From contig CAJNDT010004868.1 in the NCBI GenBank assembly GCA_905221615.1, forward strand, positions 62,001 through 126,000: DNA of 64,000 nucleotides, written 5' to 3'. The stretch comes from Symbiodinium sp. CCMP2592. Lineage: Eukaryota; Sar; Dinophyceae; Suessiales; Symbiodiniaceae. This document shows, one piece after another, positions 31,801 through 45,807 of the stretch; within the stretch, counting starts at the first letter, position 1, and each line of letters opens with the position of its first letter. The notes under the pieces are model-generated. The model ran no database searches. It saw only the letters and a list, made by a program, of their open reading frames with translations, and had not been told where the DNA came from. The position numbers and the translations under genes were made by a program.

Positions 31801-34800
31801 CTGACAAGGACCACCGGCTTGGACTCTTTCAGCGCCTGGCAGGCAATCACCTGGATTCTCAGGGTTCTGTGAAGGCGCTTGAGGGTTTAGAGTTTCAGGG
31901 TTTCTGTAGAGAGGTCTTCCAGACCACTCCTCGCAACTCCTAAACCTTTATCCTTAAGCCCCAACCCCTACGCCCCAAGCTCTTAACCCCAAACTCGACA
32001 TGCTTAGCGCCAAGCTGTAAATGCTTCCCTAAACTTTAAACAGTAACCGTCACAGAATCGCTGGTCTTGACGGCCCCATTATCTTGTCTCCTTCTAGATG
32101 AAGGTCCAGGGTCAGGGTTGTCTTGCCGTCTTGTCCAACCTTGTCTGATGATTCTACAGCAGGGACCATCGCAGAGATGTTCCCGACTACTCTATGTACG
32201 GTGGTATCGTTGGCCATAATAAGTTGACCGGGCAAGTCTAAGTCTACTTCGGTATAAGTAGCTATCCTATCATAAGAGCTGAAAAGGAGTAGTGAATAGT
32301 GGTGGTCAATTTGACCTCTAAGTTACGTCATCTCTTTCAGGGTCTTGGAGAAGTGAGACCTGGCAGCGGGAGGTTGGGACTGCCGGCTTTCGCAACATCC
32401 TACATCCGAAATCGGGTTTCGGGCTTGAGATTTTAATTTCTATGGGCTCGAACTGCAAGCCCGAAGTCTTATCCCTTTACGGCCTAGGCCCTAAGCCCTG
32501 AACCCTAAACCCTAAACTCGAGTGCGTCTGTTTGTGCTACAATGTGGCTACAAGTTTGCCGTGAGGGTTGTTAGTTTTTGTCCGAGTTCTGAGCATGCCC
32601 GAAACTGTGCTGGATGGTGCGGAGAACGTCGACTTCTCTTTCAAAGAAACCCAACTCTAAACGCTAAGTTGGGTTTTGGGCTCCAAGCAGGGAGAGAGTT
32701 CCCCAGTCTGGAAGGTGATGCGAATCGTCAAGGATCTTGCTCTCAGTGGCTGCATGGGCCCCTGCTACTTATATTACACCATACTATATTATCGTACTGT
32801 AATAAACTATACCGTACTATATTGTTCTATATTGGACTGCTATAGCGTGCTATGCTATTCTATACTATAATTCAATGCACCATACTATACACTATACCAC
32901 ACCATACTTTACCATTTATTTCTTTTGCTATCTTATATTAACGTTGCTGGGATACTGCTAATGGACTTTTGGTCCTTGCTTTGCTTCTTCTTCTTCGTTC
33001 CGTTGTTGGAGCTTCTTGTTGGCCTTCAAGAGACAGCTAGGCATTGTTTGTATATGTGAATGCGCATCGATATTGTTGCTGAGACTCGTTCTCTATGCTT
33101 CATAGCGCCCTTCCTAGCACCTCAATTCCATACCTTACGTAGCGGGTCAGTGGACTTAGTAAGCAATTTTTAAGTAGAAGGAAGATCTTCTGCATGGAAA
33201 GAGCTTTGGCACAAGCCTCGGATGATGAAAAGCGCACAGTGCTGTCATGAGCTGTTGTTTCTCACAGGTTCTGGTGGTGGCATATGAAATTAAAATGCGT
33301 TGAGATCCACGATGATCTAGTGTCATGGAGTGAACGTGGTGTTATGTAAGTTCTTAAGCTGGCACCCCGAAGAGTTTGCAAGAGGGCGCCTGGCTGAGTT
33401 CCGCCTACCACGCCCGAGACCCAATCCAGCACCTTAGACCCCAAGCCCGAAAGCCTAGAAACCCACGATCTGAACCCCAAACCCGTATATAAACCTGAAA
33501 AGATTCAAACCCTAAATCCCCCAAAACCTTAGATCCTAAGCCCTTGACCTAGATCCTAAAGTCCTAATGCTAAAACCTGATCCGGTTGAGCCTCATAGCT
33601 GGCCGAGTCCAGGCACCGTGATTTGCACCATCCACCAGCCGTCCTCGGTGAAACTGGCTCTCTTGAGTTGCTTTGAGGTTCAAGGGCTTAAGACTCATTG
33701 CAGCTATGCCCGCCATCCCCGCACGGTGCCGTGAGTGTGTGCAGCTGCTTCGGACATTTGAGTTTATAACAAGCCCGGCTGCACGACCTCCGGCACGGAG
33801 CCCGCGAGTTGGCAAGAAACTGGCTTCCTCATCGTGATCCGCAGGTAAATCCTGAACGCTTTCATTGACATCTTACACATCTCATAAGTCCAAATCCCTG
33901 CATTGCCAGGAGATTTTCGCAATGGTGGACCGGGCCACGACCTCGAATCCCAAAACCTACACTTGCCAGAAGCCACTAACTTTTTAAAGCCCGGGCACAC
34001 TCTAGAATCTGAGAGGAGGGCGCACTTTGCCCGGCACTTGTTGCTTACGCTGATGGGTGGTACATGCATGCATGCATGCGTACATGCATACATATGAACA
34101 GTCATGCATGTATGCATGCGTGCACGTGTACATCAATAGAGTAAATGCCAACTCTGTACGTTTGCTCTCAACTTCTGCTCCTCTCAAACCTCCCTCTCGA
34201 ATTTTCTCTCCTCCCAAATTACCTCTCCCCATATCCTCTCAAATTTTCTCTCCTCTCAAATTCCCTGTCCCATATTGTCTCAACTTCTCTGTCAGTTCAA
34301 ATTCCCTCTCCCATGTCCTCTCAAATTTGCTGTCCTCTCAAATGCCCTATCCCCATATACCTCTCAAATATGTTCCTCCTCTCCAACATTGTCTCAAATG
34401 TTTCTCGAGTTCCCAAAACAGGGATTCGTAAATGTTTCTCAAATTAATTCTATATATATATATATATATTTATTATTATTATTTTTGTTTTTTGTTTTTT
34501 GTGCTTGCCCCCAGTGTGTGCCAGTATACACTATTAAAGAACTTTAAATCCTCTACGACACTCCAAACCGCACCCTAAAGCACTTCTTTTCGCAGCCCCC
34601 CTTTGCTGAGGTGATCTGCCTCTGTCACCAGCGCGCCATCTTCCAGGGCCCGGCGGTGGACCTGGCAAAGTGGCTGGAAGAGCTCGGGGCCCCTGGAACC
34701 CAGAGATTCTTCGGATTAGGGGTACCTTTAGGGGTTTAGGGTTTAGGGTTTAGGGTTTAGGGTTTAGGGATCCTACTTTATGGTCTTAGGTATATGGTAT

Positions 34801-35992
34801 ATTCTTTCATTAAGGGGTATTGGTCCCCTGGAACCCAGAGACTCCACTGTCCCTCAATTCATGAATAGGTATGTTCCTTCATTAAGAACCCAGAGGCTCC
34901 AATTTGGGAGTTTCCGAAAATTAGGAGTACCTTATTGGGGGTCCTTACAAAACCCAGAGATTCCATTCCGATAATCATGGGTACCTGATTGGGGGTCCTT
35001 ACAATAAGGATCCTACTATTTAGGGTGCTATATTAGGGTGCCCTGTTTTCGGCAACCCCCAATGTCCTTAGACCGTGACTAACAGTAGGGATCCTACTTT
35101 ATGGTCCTAGGTATATTCTTTCATTAAGGGGTATTGGGGTCCCTGGAATTTAGAGACTTCAATTTGGGAGTTTCCGAAAACTAGGGGTACCTTATTGGGG
35201 TCCTTAAAATAAGGATCCTGCTATTTAGGGTAGGGTGCCCTAGTTTCGGAATCCCCCAATTCCTTCACCCAATTCCTTCAATTCACGAATAGACGGTGAC
35301 TAACAGTAGGGATCCTACTTTATGGTCCTAGGTATATTCTTTCATTAAGGGATATTGGGGTCCCTGGAAGGGTGTGCTTGGTGTTTGTTTTATTCTGCTT
35401 GTGCTAGGGTTTAGGATGTTTAGGCCCGTTTAGGCTTAAGGGTTTAGAACTTTTTTGAAGGGGGGCTTGGAGGGTGGGGAGTTACGGGGGGTTTTGCATA
35501 TTTTTTTGTCAGGGTTTGCTTAGGAGTTTTGGGTTCAGCCTGCACATGTGAATTATTGTCAAGGGGTTTGTGGGTTGAGGGACCAGGGCGTCTTGGTTTT
35601 TTTTTATGGGCCTTCAGGGACGATGGATCTAGCGTTGTGAGGTTTGGGTTCTTACATGGGGTTGGAGGCACACCACCGAAATGTGCACATCGTGTTGTTG
35701 CCTTTTTCTTTGGTTTTCCATTGTGTTGCGATGTGTTGTGTCTCTTTTCGGCTTGGTGTTCACGCTTGTGTGCCGTAGTTTTGCGTTTGCATCTCCTTTA
35801 GATCTCGGACGCAGGGATAAAAGAAGATTCCTCTATTCCTTAATTACGGGATATCGGAGTCTCTGGGCACCCGAAGCGTTAGATGCCCGCCCAGGTCCGG
35901 CCGACAGGTGCCTCGGGACTACAACCCAGCAGACTATGCCAGCGGCCTCATATTGCTGGGGTTCGATGATGAACAGTTTACTAAAAGTAGTC

Positions 35993-36029
<37 letters not shown>

Positions 36030-36030
36030 C

Positions 36031-36061
<31 letters not shown>

Positions 36062-39000
36062 CCAGAAGTAGTAGTAGTAGTAGCAGCAGCAGCAGTAGTA
36101 GTAGTCGTATAGGAGGAGGAGGAGGAGGAGGAGGAGGAGGAGGAGGAGGAGGAGGAGGAGGAGGAGGAGGAGGAGGAGCAGTAGGTACGTACGTACGTAC
36201 CATGAGTATTACCAGTACTACCAGTACTATCTGTACCATTAATACTATTTATTTGTATTGATTGGTATTGGAATTAGTACTAGTAGTGCTGATATTATGA
36301 GTGTTGTGAGTAATTATTGTGATTATGCTTCGTCCTCTGCTTAACGTCAGTTTGCTATTAAATTAATATTGTCTGAGTATACTGTCGGGAAGGACCCGCG
36401 ATGGCCCAAAGCACAACGCTCAGGTCATGTTCCTCATGGAGACCCTGCCCCGAAGGGATGTGGAGCTTCTCTGTGACAAGAGCAAAATGAGCGACTTGGC
36501 TGCGAAAAGGTGCAGATCCAAGGGACACCTAGGTTTTGGTAGCCAGAATCACAGCAGTGGTGTTGATGAGAGTCATCAACATCACGGTTATCACCGAAGT
36601 ACCCGGAAAACCAGAGTTCCTGCGAAGATGCACTTGCTGGGCCCTCATGCCGCCTGACAGATCGCGGTGGGTCTCCCAGACTCCTCCCTTGACTGCCCTG
36701 GGGCATCATGTCATGTGCACCCTGAGTTTGTCTGCGGGCAACATCATGAACAGAGTCGTGTTGCACCATTCGCGAGGGCCGCAATCAGGATAATCCGTCG
36801 TAGCTGTGCAGTTCCGTAGCCTCTACTGTCGTCGGAACTGCCACCACCGCCGGCAGCGTCCTTTGTAAGCTACCTCAACGAAACCAACTTATCGTTTTCT
36901 GAGTGTTTTCTGCAGACGTCTTGAGCCTGAACCTTTTGATTCTCTTAAACTCTGTAGACCCTGAAACTTTTGATTCCCCGAAGCCCTCAAAAGCCCCAAA
37001 CCCGAAAGCCTAAACCCTTAAACCCCGAAACCCTAAGCAGCCTAATATAGGGGCCTAAAAAATTACCGATAATACTATTTTCAGGGGTCCTTATTATAAT
37101 AATAGTATAAGATACCCCAAAACCCTACTCTAATTTTCAAGGCGCCTATGTTAAGCCCTTTGTCGAGTCGGCAGGTCGGGACAGCAGCTTCCGCCCTAGT
37201 GCCGAAGGCGCCACTGCCCCGCAGAGGCCTGGATCAGTCTCAACAGAAACGTATAGGGCTATAGGGTTTATAATATAGGTTCAGGTTAAGTCGGATTTTT
37301 GGTGCTCAGTTTGAGGGTTTGAGGGTTTGGTTCGCAGAATCTTGTCGATTTCAGCACTGCGGCGCTTCCTGTGTCAAAGTGCTGGGTGCTCATGTGCGAA
37401 GCCTTTGGATACGTGTTGACATGACGGTTGAATGATGCTGGGTTTAGCTTCAAGGATTCTAAGACTTGCAAACGGCTTGGGTACCTGAGTTTTGACCAGA
37501 GGTTTCGATTGACTTGTGTTGACGAAGCTGTTTTTTCCTGAAGGGTCTGACCGGTCGACGCTGGGCTGTGCTGCAGTAGGCTGGTGGCGGGGCTTGTCGC
37601 GAATCCACAGATGGATGGTTATAGTATTATATTATAGTATGCAATATCTATTTGTATTAGCCCCGAGAGCTTAAATGTTTGGGGCTCAGTGTTTCGACGC
37701 TAAGGCTTTCGGGTTTGCAGCCCAAAATCCCAAGGCCCAAAACGATGTTCAAGCCCAATCCGACTAAAGGGACCACCCAAAATAGGGGCAGAACCCATAC
37801 GGCTGATACTCATGTATCCTGTAACTCGACGCATACCCGAGAACTGAGTCCGTTGATCCTGCAAGTATGCCGTACCCCACACAGACGTATCGAAAGCTTC
37901 TACACCTGACATATCCTGAAAACCTTAACCCCAATGCCGATCCCCCTCCCCCCAAAAAAAAGAAAAAGCAAAGAAGTTGTAAATCTGGCTCTGGCAAAGT
38001 GACCCCGCAGAAGCCCCCAAGGTCCAAACCAAACGCCAATGTACCAGCCTTGCGGGCTCCCTCCAACCCTCGCACTTGTGCGGCGCCGCGTCACTCCACA
38101 GGGCCATGGACGAGTACATGGGCAAGCGCCTTTTATGTAGTACGTAATCCAACCCACCCCAAACCCTAAAACCCTAACCTGGAAACCCGACAAAACCCGA
38201 AGTATCGGACTTGACATCCAGGCTAGAACCCTCGAAAATGCGCAAGGGCTTCGGCCTGCAGGTGGCCGGGTTTTGGGCTTCGGCCTTTCAGAGTTGCCAG
38301 GGCTTTACAGCGTGTTGGAGGGTGTTATAGGACTTCCAGGTTGACAGGGCTTTTCCGGGTTTCATACAGTTTTTAACATTTTGGGTTTCGCAATTTCACA
38401 GTGAAGCACTCTGGACGCTTTGCTTTTCGGGGGGCCCACCGTGTGGGATTTACATGCAGTTATGGGGCTCTGTATGGTGGGAGGACGAGGGCAGAGGCAC
38501 CCTAAACCCTGAACCCCTGAGGTTTGAGGGCTCGAGGACTCTCAGGGTGAGTTCTCCAGGATTCCTGCTTAGGGTTTATTTGGGAGTTTCCGAAAATTAG
38601 GGGTACCCTATTTGGGAGTCCTTATGATAAGGATCCTACTATTTCGGGTACTATATTAGGCGCCCTCGTTTTCGGTTTCGCTCTTCCTATGTTTCCCATG
38701 ACCAAAGCAGACAAGTTCTAGTAAGCCCTAGGTTCATTCTGACCATGAATCTGTTGCACCTGCGATCGGAGTTGCTGCACACGTCTGCTTTGCTCCATTC
38801 CCCGCCTCCTAGTGTCAGGTGTGGTGCCTGACGCAGAGGGAGTGGCGAAACCTCAGGCTGGATGGGTGGAGGGCTGGGATGCTTTTCCTTGCGGGCAACA
38901 GAAAACAAAGGCTTCTGACCCTCGACCCCGAACCCCGAAGCCCAAAACCCCCAACTCTAAATCCCGAACCCGGAGCAGAAGCCTTAGAGCCCAAAGTCTA

Positions 39001-42000
39001 AACTCAGTTCGGAACTTGAAGGTTTTATAAATGAAACTCCCATGCAAAATCCCAGCAACGAGGCGCGACAGCGCGTCGCTCAAGCCGTGTGCCCCAGAGT
39101 TGAAGGTTTGGGTTGGAAGTTTCGGGTTGTAGCGTCACTGTGTATCGGCATGCAAGCTTTTAGGTTGGGGGTGTTCAGGCCTTCTGATTAGTAAATCTAG
39201 GGTACCCTACATCCCTGAACCCTAAGCTCGTCTAAAGCTCGAGGAAGTCCGAGCGTTGTGCTGCTGGTCCTAAATCCAAATCCGAACTCTAAACCCCCAA
39301 GAGAAAGGTTTAGGGTTTAGGGTTTCAAGAGTCAGGGTGCTTAGGGCTTTGGAGCCTTCAGCGGCTTTGGAGTGTTTTGGACCTTCCGGGACGACCATTC
39401 GGCATGAAGGGCGGTATTTAGGGGCTCAGGGAACTCAGTGCATAGGTTAGAAGTAGAGAACCCTTCTAATTGTACCGAAAGCCCGGCACCCCAAACCCTG
39501 AACCCTAAACCTCAAAAAGAATCCCTTGATTGTCTAGAGGACCTTGCACAGCAGTGGTTCTTCGTCCCGAACCCTAAACCCTAAACCCATGCACTGCAGG
39601 CCTTAAGCATGAGTTGGCACTCTAAGCAGAACAAGGTTGAGTCCTAAGCCTGCCAGACAGTTCATGCTAGAATGCAATTCTCAGTTTTTTAGGGTTGAGT
39701 ATGGAAGCTCAAATAACTCGTCATATGTGTCCTCAGGGTTTCTTGATTATGACCATAGACTCTAACCTTACCCCCCCAAGCCCTGTTTTGATTATCAGGG
39801 CCCCTATATCTTAGGGCCTAGGGTCCTAAACCCTCATCCCCGGAAGCTTAATTTTGCCGCCTTCCTTGCTGCCTTGAGATTCCTTGAGGCTGCGGTTTGT
39901 GCTCACGGCTTTCTTGTCGATCCTCTTTTCTCTGGCCACACCCTCAGTCCTGTCCGAATCGTTCGTTCAAGCTTGAGTTCCGTGAGCTTTGTTGGAAGTG
40001 GTTGGCAGAACCAGAGCTCCGATCCCCTGAGAACTGTAAAGAGGCTAAGCATGGGTCTATGTAAGGGCCTGAGTAAATTAAGCACGTTATTGTTGTCTAG
40101 GACTGTTTAGATTTGCTATGGCTATACGACATGAACCCCGTAACCCGATTCTGATTATGAAGGCGCTTCGATTCTGCAAAGCTCTGTCTTTGACAGGATC
40201 GAGTTGCTCGAAGATGCCTCGAATTTGTATCTCAGGAGGAAGCTTGGTTTTGCGTTTTTCTGATGTTGTATTCCGAACTTAAGTGCCCGGTGACTGCTTG
40301 AATGGCAGGCTCTACTTTGCCGATGCTGGGTTCAGGGCTTGGGTTTCGGCCCGGCGGCGGATCCCTCAACTCCTGACTCTCGCGCCCTCAACTCTAACCT
40401 CTCAACCCCGAGCGAAAATTTGAAAGCTCAACCCCTAAAGCTCCGAACCTCGACCTCGCAATCTAGGGTTCTTGTTAAGGAATTTAAATTAAGTTACCAT
40501 AGTGGAGACCTATAGTAGATAAAATGGTTTCCTGTTTATTGTAACTTAAATTGAACCCCGAAACAAGAACCCAGAACATAACTTATATAAGTTGAACCCC
40601 GAAGCAAGAACCCAGAACATATGGGTCGTAACAAGCACCAACCAACAGGATTCCCAGGATTCCTTCTTGCCTTCACAGTATGATATACCCCTAAACCCTC
40701 TTCTGATTCTTGACCCCCTATATTACGAATTCGCGTTCGCCACCTCCCAGGTCTTCGCCAACGTCGGGGAGCATCCGGTCTTACGAACCCTCCGCCGAAA
40801 ATCAGGCCATGCCGATACCGGCCACAGCGCGAACAGAACACGATCAAAAATACAAACAGATTCATGCATAGATAACTCGGTAAATCGGTAAACAAAAGTA
40901 CTTATACATATGCACCTACACATATACGTTCATGGTTACACACATATGCACATACACATAAGTTCACACAGAGCAACACACACACACACACTGCATTCGA
41001 TTGCTTCGTGTTGCACTACGAACGCACAGGTACAGCTCTGAAACATGCCCCAACATCACAGTCCCCGTGTCAAAGTCTTTTGGAATGGACCCTGAACCCT
41101 GAAGCTTGGAGCCAAAAGAATGGTCATTCCAAAACTTCCCGGGATTCTTTGAAGGGGGTTTGAATTAGGGTTGAGGGTCTCGGATTACGATACGGGGTTG
41201 AGGGTTTAGGGTTTAGCCTTTAGGGGAAGCAGTGCTCCGCTGCTTTGCTTTCATGCCTTGTTCCACTCTTGGAGGAACCCCAAGCTGTTTCAACCCTCGA
41301 TATTCAATCCTAGACCGTGAACCCTCGTGAACCCTGATCCCAGACCCTGCACCCTGAAGCCTGCGTGCCCACAAGGTGGACTCCTACAGGTGGCCTTGGC
41401 CCATCCGCGGCTGCAGCGAGTGAGGTGCGCCTTCTCAGGGCTGTACTATAGCGGTCCCAGCAAGTAGCACTACCATCAGGGTTCTTCGAGAGTTCATAGT
41501 CAAGTTAAGGGGCCCAATTCGTTGTTTAGCAGCCTTCATAGATTTGTCGCATAACATAGGGGTCTGAGCAACTCAAATTGCATGCCTTAAGGTTTCCGGA
41601 AAAAACTTTGTAGCGTAACATAGAGGCTTGAATACTGGGTAATACCATTGTTGGGCTCCTTCATTCATGTTGAAATTATTAAGGCCCCATTGTTAGATGG
41701 GGGAGTCGAACACGAACCTTGCAACTTACGTATCCAGAGGATGAGAGCATTTAGCCAGTAGTGTATATTATATGTAGATTTGAGTCCTTGCATCCTTTGA
41801 ATAGTTGGCTCTGAAACTATGTACCCAATGTCGTGAGAAAGCTTATAGGGCTGACATGGCGCACAGAGTCCAAGGCTCATAGAGGGTTTCAAGTTTACCT
41901 ATAGTCTCCATTGTAGTTCTTTTTTGGCGTTACCTTATGATATATAATTGGTTAAACCAAAAAAAGGAACTACAATGGAGACTATAGGTAAGGCTCATGT

Positions 42001-45000
42001 TTTGGAGTCCAACTTCTCGCTTCTTGTCTGCGAGGCGTGTCTGCATGAGGGCCTTCTGCCCAGACGTGCCCTTGTTGCAGCAGCAGTTGCAGCGGGAGGT
42101 GGAGTATCACTACAAGGCGCACTCACGGCGGTCACTTGAGGATTGCAGCCCGAAGCAGCAAATCAATACAACAACTGCGAGGCATCATAAGTAGCTTTGG
42201 TGAGTTTCAACAGACTGTACCATTCCCAACAACTGCTGCCCCTGTAGCCTTGTAGAGATGCAGTCTGGCAACCCTCAAAGCCAAACTCTGTATTCTTACG
42301 TAATGCTCTAGACGCTGGGCACCAAACCCTAAGCCCCGAGAACACTTTTCGCATAGCCTGCGACCTGCGAAGCCCTCGAAATAGGTCCCACACGTATACA
42401 TGTGGACATGTGTACCAGTACACATGTATGTATATACGTACATATGTATGTATGTATGGAAGTATGTATGTATGCATGCATGTATGTATGTATGTATGTA
42501 TGCATGCATGTATGTATGTATGTATGTGTGTATGTATGTATGTATGTATGTATGTATTCATATATGTACTCATGTATGTATGTACATACGTATTTATGTA
42601 TGTATGTATGTATGTATGTATTTATGCGTGTGTATGTATCTATGTATGTGTGTGTTTAGGTCTGCATGTATGCATGCAAGCATGCATGTATGTATGTCTG
42701 TTTGTGTGTGTGTATGCATGCATGCATGCATGTATGTATGTATGTATGTATGTATGTATGTATGTATGTATGTACGCCTTTTTACTGTAAGTTCGTAGTG
42801 TCGCAGCGGCTGGGAGTGTTGTACTACTTCGGTGATACTCACCGCTGCACCTACCGTAGTCGCTGCATTCGTCATCTAGGTTATCGGTTATCGTCCTTAT
42901 CGCTTGTATTGTGGTTCCACGACGGACCCACAACATTGTAGGCCAAACCCCAAACCCCCAACCCCTAATTCAGCCCAACACCCGTAAACCGCAAGACCCC
43001 ACACCACGACACTAAACCCCTAAGCTCTAAAACCCCTAAACCCCAAAACCTAAACCCCTGAAGCCTTAAAACCTGCAACCAGCCAGGCCGTGGTTCAGGT
43101 TGGCTTTACGGCCATGTTCAGCGCCCGGGCCTCTCTACCGGGTTCCTGGGACCGCTTCCGGCAATTAGGGGCTTAGGGTTCTAGGGCTTTGGGGGTTCAG
43201 AGTTTTTTAGGGCTTGAGGGTTAAGGGTTTTAGGGTTTAGGGTTTAGGGGGGCGTGGAGATCGTTTTGGGTTTGTGGGGCTTTTGGGTTTCGGGTTTGGA
43301 TTCTGGATGCTCTAGGTTGCCTGGCCCTATGATAATAGAAGCCTCAGGGTTGCGATTTTAAGAAGCTGCAAGGTTGAGAGTTGCAGAGACCAAGAGAGGG
43401 GAAGCCTGAAGGAAAGAAGGCCCTGAAGGAGCTAAAGACCCAGAAGCGAGCTTTGCAACCGTATCTCGGTTTAGGGTTTAGCCAAATGTGCGTGCTGTTG
43501 TCTGAGCTCCGCCATTGCAGTATCCTAAACCCCTCGACTCTACACCTGAAACCTCCGACCAAACTCCTGAACATTAAACTCTCGACCTAACAGCAAAACC
43601 CACTAAGCCAAAATCTATAAATGTCCTATACTATCGGTGAGACATGACATTGCCTGCACCCCCCCCCTTCTCCCGCTCCAGGCTTCGCAGCCGACGATCC
43701 TCAGTTTTCCGCTGGAGCGATCGGTCTTCTTACGAGAGTACTCCTCGAACATGTGCCCCCAAAAAGCTGTGGGCAAGCGATTTAGGAGTCTGGTGCTGTT
43801 GGGTTTGGGTTTATCTTTGAAAGTTTCGGGTTGATAGGGTGTGTAGTTTAGTTTTAATCGTGCTGTCCTCACTCTATTGCTGAAGTCTACGCCTTATTTT
43901 TCTGTCAGATGTCAGTTTCAGTCGTACCCTAGCTTTCTGGGGATTCTGACGGTGATAAAACCATGCCATAACCCCTAAATTGTTCAGTTTTTGTCGAAAC
44001 TCCTGGCAACCCGGCAGCAGGTATGGTACCTTAGCGTACTTCTTGTCGAAGATGTTCGTCGAGGCGTGCTATCGGCATTTCAGGTTCCGTGGAGTTCTCT
44101 CATGTCGTCGCGCTTTGAAGGAAGGCTGGTATTGAGGGAGACCTTACATTGCCGCAACATGTTGCAAGTCGACGCACCAGAATCTGGAGCTGGCTCTTCG
44201 CTCAACAATGTAAGGACCTTAAGAATTCTAGTAGGGTTTGGGTAGGTCCTTGTTGTAAATATAGCGTAAAATACCCCCAAACCCCATTTTAAGTAATACG
44301 GCCCCTACATTGCTCACAGTGCTTCCATCGGTAGCAGTGGCCTCGACACAGGTGCCGTTGGGAGCTGTTCAGGCTTTGTTGGCGTTGGGTATCTCACATC
44401 GCTGCATGAGGCGCGGGGTGAGACGTACGCTGCGGGAGGGAAGGTGTGCAAGGCTACAAAAGCTGCGGATGGTCGTTGCAGACTTTTGCCAACACTGCAA
44501 GAGCTTGCTACAGTATGTGAAGTGACAGAAAGTTGGCCTCGGAACTTGTAGCATCGTCGTGTTTCTTGTTTACAACGGCTCTGCTCGTGTATTGATTGTT
44601 ATCACTCACGCCGCCGTCGTCCTGTTGCTGTTCCGGTTCCAGTTCCGGTTACCGTTCCTGTTGCTGTGCTGGATGGTGGTCCTGGTTGTCGTCATGCACA
44701 TGACGTCACATGGCCAGCGTCGCTGTCGTTGCCGTACCTTAGTCTTGTCTATCCTTGCGTACTGTGAATCGACTATGAACATCATCTCGATTTTCTCTGC
44801 TGGTTGATGGTTCAGATGCTGCTGCTGCTGCTCCTCGTCTTTGCTTTCACGATCTTCCTTTTGCTTCAGACGGCCTGCCTTCTGATAGTTTGAAAGTTTC
44901 TATTGCCATACTCACAGCTCCTTGTTGCAGACGAAGCGAGAGAATCTTTACACTGGCAGAGGTGCAAAAACGGATGTTTCCGAGCTCCGCAAACAGTCAT

Positions 45001-45753
45001 AAACCGGAGGAACTCAGTCATGGAATTATCACGGCGCTCAGACAAAATTCAACAGAGGAAAATCAGGTTAAGGAGTGAGGCCACAGTCGGCATTCTTCTT
45101 GTAGTAGAAATGTGCCTAGAAATGTGCCGGTCTGTCAGTCGAATAGCGTTGTTGTTACAGACAGGCAGGCATCAACGATGCCGTACAAGATGCAGATACC
45201 TGCTTGCGAGCTTTGCAAAATCTCGTGATGAAGCCGCCAATGGTCATTCCGAAAGGGTGGAAGTCCTCATAAGAGCGCTTACTGGCGCTTACTCGCATCC
45301 GGGCAGGCTCCAATCTGCTTGTTGTCGTAACTATGGCTCCTGCTACGCCCGATGGGGCGTACCTCTGTTTCCGACATGACAGAAAACCGCATGCCGCAGC
45401 TCGTCATCAGGTTTCAAGGTGACTTCTTGGAGATGTGGGCGACGGTGGGGCCCTCAGGTACAAGAATACATTGGTTTGGTTTGGTAAGATCTCCAACAAA
45501 GGTGATGACGGACGTTATCTTGCTGGGAGGAGCAGCAGCAGCGGAGGAAGCAGCCAAGAACCGAAACCCTAAACCGTGAACTCTAGTCCCTTAAACCCTA
45601 AACCCAAAAATAACCCAAGCACTACACCCGTGTTTTAGGGTTCAGGTCCATGTGGTAGATCGGAAGCCAAAGCAGAACAGGAGCCCAAACGGCATTATGT
45701 TGCTATTTAATTACCGCAACCATTACCATATATTAATATATCCACTCCTACCG

Positions 45754-45807
<54 letters not shown>

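Larger units (their letters stand above)
34770..35370. repeat. Segmental repeat cluster with nested MITEs
   Basis: AGGGATCCTACTTTATGGTC, then TAGGTATATTCTTTCATTAA and GGGGTATTGG.GTCCCTGGAA recur three times (about 34770, 35095, 35310), each followed or interrupted by the TTTCCGAAAA MITE family. Confidence 0.7.

Noticed and set aside
34731-34768. True chromosome end at a TTTAGGG run
   Set aside because: Runs are only 4-6 units and are flanked on both sides by gene sequence; interstitial.
35908-36261. Long Ser/Gly-rich frame (and Val- and Pro-rich frames on other strands)
   Set aside because: Pure product of AGT and GGA microsatellites; only the first 30 nt (NPADY) are coding.
39874-40110. 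78-codon frame MRFLEAAVCAHGFL...
   Set aside because: The alternative frame in the same place gives a transmembrane helix (LRFVLTAFLSILFSL) that is phase-matched to its neighbours.
42400-42798. Several overlapping 85-132-codon frames rich in Met/Tyr/Val/Cys
   Set aside because: All arise from the TATG tetranucleotide repeat; open in several frames on both strands.
44084-44209. Open segment VPWSSLMSSRFEGRLVLRET as the exon after FVE
   Set aside because: In phase and with a GTAAGG donor, but the exon at 44352 (VPLGAVQALLAL) matches the expected hydrophobic (V)E(L)P..Q.L sequence far better. It could be an alternative exon.
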